Of a stretch of 64,000 bases of DNA, positions 58,674 to 64,000 are shown in pieces; the first letter of the stretch is position 1, and the number at the start of each line of letters is the position of its first letter. The stretch covers positions 868,001 to 932,000 of the forward strand of contig JAFLBJ010000001.1 in NCBI GenBank assembly GCA_017303415.1. Direction: 5' to 3'. This stretch comes from Chitinophagales bacterium. Lineage in GTDB: Bacteria > Bacteroidota > Bacteroidia > Chitinophagales > Chitinophagaceae. The position numbers were made by a program, and so were the translations under genes. Under the pieces are notes generated by a model. The model saw nothing but the letters and a program-made list of their open reading frames with translations. It had not been told where the DNA came from and did no database searches.

Positions 58674-61292
58674 ATGTTTACGAGCGCGGAAATACGTGAT
58701 AAATTCCTGGATTTTTTCCGTTCCAAGGGCCATGCCATTCTACCCTCGGCCCCTATCGTGGTCAAAAACGACCCAACCCTCATGTTTACCAATGCAGGGA
58801 TGAACCAGTTCAAGGATATCTTCCTGGGACATAAATCCCCCACCGATACGCGTGTGGCCGATACGCAGAAATGCCTGCGGGTAAGCGGCAAACATAATGA
58901 CCTGGAAGAGGTAGGGGTGGATACCTATCACCATACCATGTTTGAGATGCTGGGGAACTGGAGTTTTGGTGATTATTTCAAAAAAGAGGCGATCGAATGG
59001 AGCTGGGCGCTGTTGACCGATGTATATGGAATTGATAAGGAAAGGATCTATGTAACGATCTTTGAAGGGGATGTAAAAGAAAATATTCCAAAGGATGAAG
59101 AGGCGTTCAGCGAATGGAAGAAATGGATCGCGGAGGACAGGATCTTATTGGGAAATAAAAAGGATAATTTTTGGGAAATGGGGGATACCGGTCCCTGTGG
59201 CCCTTGCACCGAGATACATGTTGACTGCCGCCCCGATGCCGAAAGAAAACAGGTGGATGGCAAGACTCTCGTGAACAATGACCACCCGCAGGTGATCGAG
59301 ATCTGGAACAATGTATTCATCCAATTCAATCGCCAGAAAGATGGCTCCCTCGAACCGCTCCCTGCCAAGCATGTGGATACCGGTATGGGATTGGAGCGTC
59401 TAGTCAGGGTACTTCAAGGGAAGACCTCCAACTACGATACCGATATTTTCACCGGCACCATTGCCGCCACGGAAAAGATCACCGGCAAGAAATACGATTA
59501 CAGCGATACCAAAGAAGCCATCGCCTTTCGCGTGCTGGCCGACCATATACGTGCCATCAGTTTTACCATCGCCGATGGACAATTACCTTCCAATACCGGT
59601 GCAGGGTATGTGATCCGAAGGATCCTTCGCCGGGCTGTTCGTTATTACTATTCTTACCTGGATTATAAACAACCCCTGCTCACCCAACTGGTACCCGTAC
59701 TCGCGGAGCAATTCCGTACTGTATTCCCCGAATTGCATCAACAATTGGATTTTGTGGCCAAGGTGGTACTGAAAGAAGAAGAAACCTTTCTCCGCACCCT
59801 TGAAAAGGGCCTCAAACGGATCGATGAGATCATAGGCACGGGTGATAAAAAAGAGATCAAAGGAAAGGATGCTTTTGAATTGTATGATACCTACGGGTTC
59901 CCGCTTGACCTGACTCGCCTGATCGCAGCAGAGAACAAACTTCCCGTGGATGAAAAGGGCTTTGATGCTGAAATGAAACAGCAAAAAGACCGGAGTCGCG
60001 AAAATGCAGCGGTAGATACCGGTGACTGGGTGGTGCTGGATGATTTTGCCCCCCATGAGTTTGTTGGATACGACTCCCTCGAAATTGAGACACGTGTGGT
60101 GAAATACCGGAAAGTGAGTGCCAAAGGAAAGGACCAGTTTCAATTGGTATTGGAGGTAACACCGTTTTATGCGGAAAGTGGCGGACAGGTTGGAGATACC
60201 GGCACCTTGCAACTCAATGGTCATACCATTCAGATCACCAACACAAAGAAAGAGAATGACCTGATCATCCATTTTGCGGATACGCTTCCGGAAGAGCTGA
60301 ATGGTGAAGCTTTTGCCCGGGTGGATGTTGAGCGTCGTCAGCATATTGCCCTGCATCATTCGGCTACACACCTATTACATGCCGCGTTGCGACAGGTACT
60401 TGGTACGCATGTAGCCCAAAAAGGGTCATTGGTCAATGAGGAACATTTGCGTTTTGACTTTTCTCATTTTGCCAAAGTGACCGAGGAAGAGATTACGGCT
60501 ATTGAGCAGATGGTCAATAAAAAGATCCGTGAGAATATACCGGTTGTTATCCGGGAAATGCCCAAGGAAGAGGCTTTGCAACTGGGTGCTATGGCACTGT
60601 TTGGTGAGAAATACGGTGATATGGTACGGGTGGTGATCATTGATCCTACCTATTCCGTGGAACTCTGTGGGGGTACCCATGTAGGGGCTACGGGTGAACT
60701 AGGTCTGTTCAAGATCAAACTCGAAACAGCCGTAGCGGCCGGTGTACGTCGAGTAGAAGCGGTATGTGGTCAGCAAGCTGAAGCCTATATGGCAGAAAAA
60801 TCAGAGCAACTTAAAGAAATAGGGGCCCTACTTAAAAACCCCAAGGATATTAAAGCAGCGGTGGAGAACCAGCTACAGGAAATCCAGGCCTTGCGCAAAA
60901 AACTTGAAGGGCTTGAAAACCGCGCTCTGGTAGGTATCCGCAATGAGCTGCTTCAAAAGGACGAGATCATCAATGGCATTACCTATATAGCCGATATCGT
61001 GGAAGTTTCGGGTGCGGATGCGCTGAAAAAACTCTGTCATGACCTGAGTAATAACCTTAAAGATTATGTCGCGGTTCTTGGGGCCAATGTGGATGGCAAA
61101 CCCTATGTGGCCATTGGTATTTCAGAGACCGTGATCGCCGCCAAAGGACTGGATGCGGGTAAACTCATCAAAGAAACAATTGCCCCACTGATCAAGGGTG
61201 GTGGCGGTGGCCAAAAGGGTCTGGCTACGGCCGGCGGGTCGGATGTAGCGGGTCTGGAGAAAAGTATTGCCGCCATCCGACAATTATTATAA
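58674..61292 (+). CDS. alaS: Alanine--tRNA ligase
   Basis: 872 residues from MFTSAEIRDKFLDFFRSKGH, the universal start; an upstream in-frame ATG lies in the peptidase promoter region. The aminoacylation domain has PTLMFTNAGMNQFKDIFLG and GMGLERLVRVLQGKTSNYDT. The editing domain carries the zinc ligands H562 and H566 (HHSATH) and C665 and H669 (CGGTH). The C-terminal domain ends in the Gly-rich GGGGGQKGLATAGG. It charges tRNA-Ala and removes Ser and Gly errors. A hairpin follows at 61,326. Confidence 0.98.
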   Translation: MFTSAEIRDKFLDFFRSKGHAILPSAPIVVKNDPTLMFTNAGMNQFKDIFLGHKSPTDTRVADTQKCLRVSGKHNDLEEVGVDTYHHTMFEMLGNWSFGDYFKKEAIEWSWALLTDVYGIDKERIYVTIFEGDVKENIPKDEEAFSEWKKWIAEDRILLGNKKDNFWEMGDTGPCGPCTEIHVDCRPDAERKQVDGKTLVNNDHPQVIEIWNNVFIQFNRQKDGSLEPLPAKHVDTGMGLERLVRVLQGKTSNYDTDIFTGTIAATEKITGKKYDYSDTKEAIAFRVLADHIRAISFTIADGQLPSNTGAGYVIRRILRRAVRYYYSYLDYKQPLLTQLVPVLAEQFRTVFPELHQQLDFVAKVVLKEEETFLRTLEKGLKRIDEIIGTGDKKEIKGKDAFELYDTYGFPLDLTRLIAAENKLPVDEKGFDAEMKQQKDRSRENAAVDTGDWVVLDDFAPHEFVGYDSLEIETRVVKYRKVSAKGKDQFQLVLEVTPFYAESGGQVGDTGTLQLNGHTIQITNTKKENDLIIHFADTLPEELNGEAFARVDVERRQHIALHHSATHLLHAALRQVLGTHVAQKGSLVNEEHLRFDFSHFAKVTEEEITAIEQMVNKKIRENIPVVIREMPKEEALQLGAMALFGEKYGDMVRVVIIDPTYSVELCGGTHVGATGELGLFKIKLETAVAAGVRRVEAVCGQQAEAYMAEKSEQLKEIGALLKNPKDIKAAVENQLQEIQALRKKLEGLENRALVGIRNELLQKDEIINGITYIADIVEVSGADALKKLCHDLSNNLKDYVAVLGANVDGKPYVAIGISETVIAAKGLDAGKLIKETIAPLIKGGGGGQKGLATAGGSDVAGLEKSIAAIRQLL

Positions 61293-61325
61293 ATTATTGA
61301 TTTTAAATTCAAAAGAGACTAAAAA

Positions 61326-61364
61326 CCAGAAGCTAATGGCTAAAAGCTATTAGCTTTTGGCCTT
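61326..61364 (+). terminator. Terminator-like hairpin after alaS
   Basis: AGCTAATGGCT (61331-61341), AAA, AGCTATTAGCT (61345-61355), ten of eleven pairs, extended by CCAGA/TTTTGG, with TTTTGG behind the stem. A weaker relative (AGCCAAGGGCTAAAAGCC) lies after rsfS at about 39,820. Confidence 0.7.
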
Positions 61365-61474
61365 ATGCCCTGTCATAAAGAAATCCTAAAATGACCCTCC
61401 GAAGATTTTCGTATTTCAGAATAAACTCTATATTTGATCTACGAAATTTAACGTAGTATAAAAACAAACGCATT

Positions 61475-62515
61475 ATGAAACAATTTTTGAAGCCCGCTTC
61501 TTTGATCCTTGCCGCCCTGTTGGTGGTGGGTGGGGTAAATGCCCAGGATGAGAAGTTGAAGGAAAAGAAGAAGAATAAAGAGGATGTACAGCAGATCATC
61601 ATTACCAAAACCGGCGAAAAGAATGAAAAGATCGTGGTGGAAATCGATGGTGATAAAGTGACCATCAATGGTAAAGATGTAAATGACATGAAGGATGAGG
61701 ACATCAAAGTGATCACCAACAAATTCAAGGGTACAACCGGTTTGTCCATAGCTTCCGGTGGAGGTGACTGGAAGATGAACTGGAACCAGGATCAGCCATT
61801 TGCGCTTTCCACTACCATGGGTAACCGCGCCATGCTGGGTGTTACCACCGAATCTTCGGATAATGGGGTAGAGATCATGAGCGTGACCGAGAAGAGTGGT
61901 GCAGAGAAGGCCGGTTTGAAAAAGGGTGATCTTATTCTTAAAGTAGATGATGCGAAGATCGAATCGCCAGATGGGCTTACCAAGGCAATCCGTAGCCACA
62001 AGCCTGGTGATAAAGTAAAAGTTACCTATAAGCGGGATAAAAAAGAACTGACTACTACAGCCGAATTGGGCAAACTGGAAGGTGTAACCGGCGTATATAA
62101 TTTTAATGCAACGATGCCTGAAATGCGTGAACTCGAAGCACTTCGTGGTTTAGAAATTCCCCGTGGGCAGGCATTTTCCATTCCCCGTATGGACCGTTTT
62201 GACAATTTCAATTTCCCCTATTTTGATGAGGAAATTCGGTTGGGGCTTTCTGTACAGGACACAGAGGATGGAAAAGGCGTGAAAGTGCTGGAGGTGGATG
62301 AGGAAAGCAATGCCGCCAAAGCCGGGATCGCTGTTGACGATGTGATCACCGAATTTGCCGGAAAAGCAGTAAACAGTGCCGATGAAGTGGCCAAACTCTA
62401 CCGCGAGAAGCTAAGGGCCAAAGAAACTACTGTTCCTGTTAAGTTGTTGCGTGGCGGGAAAGAGAAAAGTGTGGAGATCAAGGTGCCGCGCAAGTTGAAA
62501 ACAGCGGATCTGTAA
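61475..62515 (+). CDS. Secreted protein with two PDZ domains and no protease domain
   Basis: 346 residues with a signal peptide ending GGVNAQDEKLKEKKKNKED. A small domain (about 38-90) precedes PDZ1 (about 118-200: MLGVTTESSDNGVEIMSVTE, GAEKAGLKKGDLILKVDDAK) and PDZ2 (about 258-335: LGLSVQDTEDGKGVKVLEVD, NAAKAGIAVDDVITEFAGKA). No serine-protease triad is present, so it differs from DegP. It may bind and guide misfolded periplasmic proteins, or serve a neighbouring protease. It is isolated between alaS and gatB. Confidence 0.88.
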   Translation: MKQFLKPASLILAALLVVGGVNAQDEKLKEKKKNKEDVQQIIITKTGEKNEKIVVEIDGDKVTINGKDVNDMKDEDIKVITNKFKGTTGLSIASGGGDWKMNWNQDQPFALSTTMGNRAMLGVTTESSDNGVEIMSVTEKSGAEKAGLKKGDLILKVDDAKIESPDGLTKAIRSHKPGDKVKVTYKRDKKELTTTAELGKLEGVTGVYNFNATMPEMRELEALRGLEIPRGQAFSIPRMDRFDNFNFPYFDEEIRLGLSVQDTEDGKGVKVLEVDEESNAAKAGIAVDDVITEFAGKAVNSADEVAKLYREKLRAKETTVPVKLLRGGKEKSVEIKVPRKLKTADL

Positions 62516-62517
62516 TC

Positions 62518-62592
62518 AATCTACCGCAAACACGCGAAGGCGCAAGGTAACGCAGGGATATTCCGGCGTCACTTTGCGCCTTTGTGGTAATG
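62518..62592. repeat. ACCGC/GGCGCAAAG inverted repeat (family 2, copy 4)
   Basis: ACCGCAAACACGCGAAGGCG then CAAGG on the left; GTCACTTTGCGCCTTTGTGG then TA on the right. The arms are complementary, about 23 bp, centre about 25 bases. It starts three bases after the PDZ gene stop. Confidence 0.78.
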
Positions 62593-62637
62593 CACTATCC
62601 TGTGACCATCCTCACTCATTTCCTCAGCCCAGTTCCC

Positions 62638-62645
62638 TAATTTTG
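62638..62645 (+). promoter_or_regulatory. -7 box TAATTTTG before gatB
   Basis: TAATTTTG matches TAnnTTTG and ends eight bases before the ATG, predicting a leader of only a few bases. No clear -33 box. Confidence 0.5.
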
Positions 62646-62653
62646 CCCTTCTG

Positions 62654-64000
62654 ATGGCCGAAAATTCCCCTGCATACGAAATCGTCGTCGGGCTTGAGGT
62701 TCATGCCCAGTTACTGACCAAAAGCAAATTGTTTTGTGGTGACAGCACCGAATTTGGAAACGCCCCCAATACCCAGGTTTCCCCCGTTTCCCTGGCACAT
62801 CCCGGTACCCTTCCGGTCATGAACAAGGAAGCCATTGCTTTTGCTGTAAAAATGGGGTTGGCCTGTGATTGCGAAATAGAACGGTACAACTACTTTGCCC
62901 GCAAAAATTATTTTTATCCTGATCTGCCCAAAGGGTATCAGGTATCACAACATACCACACCCATTTGCAAAGGCGGTCAGGTGACGGTGCAAGTGGAAGG
63001 GAAGGACGTGACGATACGCCTCAACCGGATCCACCTGGAAGAGGATGCGGGGAAGAGCCTGCATGATGTGGATGAGAATTTTACCTGTATTGACCTCAAC
63101 CGGGCAGGGGTACCCCTGATAGAGATCGTAACGGAACCCGATATACGCAGCAGTGAAGAGGCTTTTGCCTACCTCACCGAGATCCGCAAGCGGGTACGCT
63201 ATCTGGCCATATGTGATGGCAATATGGAAGAAGGGAGCCTGCGCTGTGATGCCAATATCTCTGTCAGAAAAAAAGGAGAGACAAAGCTGGGCACCAAGGT
63301 GGAAGTAAAGAACCTTAACTCCATACGCAATGTAAAAAGGGCCATTGACCATGAAGCGCAACGATTGATCGGTATGCTCGAACGGGGAGAGACCATTCTG
63401 CAACAGACCCGGAGTTTTGATGCCAATAATGGCACCACTTTCGCTATTCGCGATAAGGAGGAAGCGGATGATTACCGGTACTTCGCGGAACCGGACCTTA
63501 CACCGTTTGACCTCACAGAAGAGTTCTTGCAAGAAATCCGGAAATCACTACCAGCCCTGCCTGCTCAACGAATACAACACTATACCACCGAATTTCAATT
63601 ATCCGCCTATGATGCGGGGGTGTTGACCGAAGAAAAGGAAATAGCTGAATATTTTGAAAACCTGATCACCCATACCCCGCATTTCAAAGCCGCGGCGAAC
63701 TGGATCTTAGGTCCTGTTAAGAATTGGATGAATGAACATAGTGCCGGTATCGAATCCTTTCCTCTCTCCCCCGGGAAACTGGCGCCATTGATCGATCTGG
63801 TACAGGAAGGAAAACTTAGTTTTTCTGCTGCCAGTACCCGTTTATTTCAATCGCTGCTTCAATCGCCTGATAAGGATCCTTTTTCTCTGGCACAGGAATT
63901 GAACCTCTTGCAGGAGAGTAATGCCGATCAACTTGAACCAGTGGTCGACGAAGTGTTGACCAGACTGGCCGACAAGGTAAAAGAGTACCAGAAAGGGAAA
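62654..64000 (+). CDS. gatB: Asp/Glu-tRNA amidotransferase subunit B, 3' end beyond the window
   Basis: 449 codons are visible and the frame is open at the right edge. The N-terminal signature GLEVHAQLLTKSKLFCGDST, YFYPDLPKGYQVSQ, HLEEDAGKSLHDVD and the family motif GNMEEGSLRCDANISVR are all present; a YqeY-like C-terminal domain begins at about residue 390. GatB with GatA and GatC converts Glu-tRNA-Gln and Asp-tRNA-Asn to the amide forms. No gatA or gatC is in the window. Confidence 0.97.
   Translation, partial: MAENSPAYEIVVGLEVHAQLLTKSKLFCGDSTEFGNAPNTQVSPVSLAHPGTLPVMNKEAIAFAVKMGLACDCEIERYNYFARKNYFYPDLPKGYQVSQHTTPICKGGQVTVQVEGKDVTIRLNRIHLEEDAGKSLHDVDENFTCIDLNRAGVPLIEIVTEPDIRSSEEAFAYLTEIRKRVRYLAICDGNMEEGSLRCDANISVRKKGETKLGTKVEVKNLNSIRNVKRAIDHEAQRLIGMLERGETILQQTRSFDANNGTTFAIRDKEEADDYRYFAEPDLTPFDLTEEFLQEIRKSLPALPAQRIQHYTTEFQLSAYDAGVLTEEKEIAEYFENLITHTPHFKAAANWILGPVKNWMNEHSAGIESFPLSPGKLAPLIDLVQEGKLSFSAASTRLFQSLLQSPDKDPFSLAQELNLLQESNADQLEPVVDEVLTRLADKVKEYQKGK

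Noticed and set aside
1-64000. tRNA or rRNA genes
   Set aside because: Gaps between genes were read for tRNA-like arms and the TTCGA loop; nothing convincing was seen. A covariance search would be decisive.

Overview
The window reads as a chromosomal segment of a member of the Bacteroidota, most likely family Chitinophagaceae (inference). The signs are two SusC/SusD outer-membrane uptake pairs, a FecI/FecR-type sigma/anti-sigma pair feeding one of them, the gliding-associated genes gldE and gldD behind mutY and ssb, an almost complete lack of Shine-Dalgarno sequences, Bacteroidota -7 boxes (TAnnTTTG) placed directly before start codons, a 31-codon AURKAIP1/COX24-type basic protein, and a CarB that lacks the C-terminal regulatory domain. 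No tRNA, rRNA, CRISPR array, prophage or intact insertion sequence was seen.

Layout. 1-2.6 kb: end of a SusC/SusD pair. 2.8-9.5 kb: housekeeping block with RNase G, the tiny COX24-like protein, a TPR protein and HU on the minus strand, then mutY-ssb-gldE-gldD on the plus strand. 9.6-22 kb: a TPR membrane protein, DUF3109 protein, lutB, a deacetylase-like protein, an EamA transporter, purH, an M28 peptidase, a ComEC-like protein with a decayed C-terminal domain, and a small secreted protein. 22.4-25.1 kb: an unknown protein, then an overlapping seven-helix membrane protein / histidine kinase / response regulator operon. 25.1-31.1 kb: carB, a MORN protein, an M23 peptidase. 31.1-36.1 kb: a visibly more A/T-rich accessory stretch with a small phosphatase, an unknown lipoprotein flanked by two related 40-codon fragments, a HigBA module, an AraC regulator, a cupin and small unknowns. 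36.3-38.4 kb: an envelope cassette (DUF1328, YtxH, holin-like, unknown, DUF5777 barrel). 38.6-43.9 kb: birA, rsfS, ftsH, a DUF4397 lipoprotein, an FKBP lipoprotein. 43.9-52.4 kb: a lutC-like gene, then sigma factor / FecR / SusC with STN domain / SusD / LamG lipoprotein, which looks like one self-signalling uptake locus. 52.6-64 kb: glycerophosphodiesterase, GGCT-like protein, lpxH, an unknown, a PIN-type toxin-antitoxin pair, a single-cysteine thioredoxin, a MerR regulator, a second M23 peptidase, alaS, a twin-PDZ protein and the start of gatB.

Two features cross the whole window. First, the gaps between genes carry several families of short, degenerate, tandem and inverted repeats (7-bp units such as CACGCCT, CACTATT and GGATGTT; ACCGCAAAG...GGCGCAAAG arms; AATCCT-rich arms; hairpins with a CCTCTGG loop). 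They sit at gene ends, often run right up to the next -7 box, and in one case encode most of a lipoprotein signal peptide. Second, at several genes the TAnnTTTG box ends only 4-8 bases before the start codon, which predicts leaderless or nearly leaderless mRNAs. I found no complete new defence or mobile system. The best candidates for undescribed biology are the three-gene sensor operon at 22,996-25,081, the twin degenerate small ORFs at 31.5 and 33.1 kb, and the repeat/promoter architecture.
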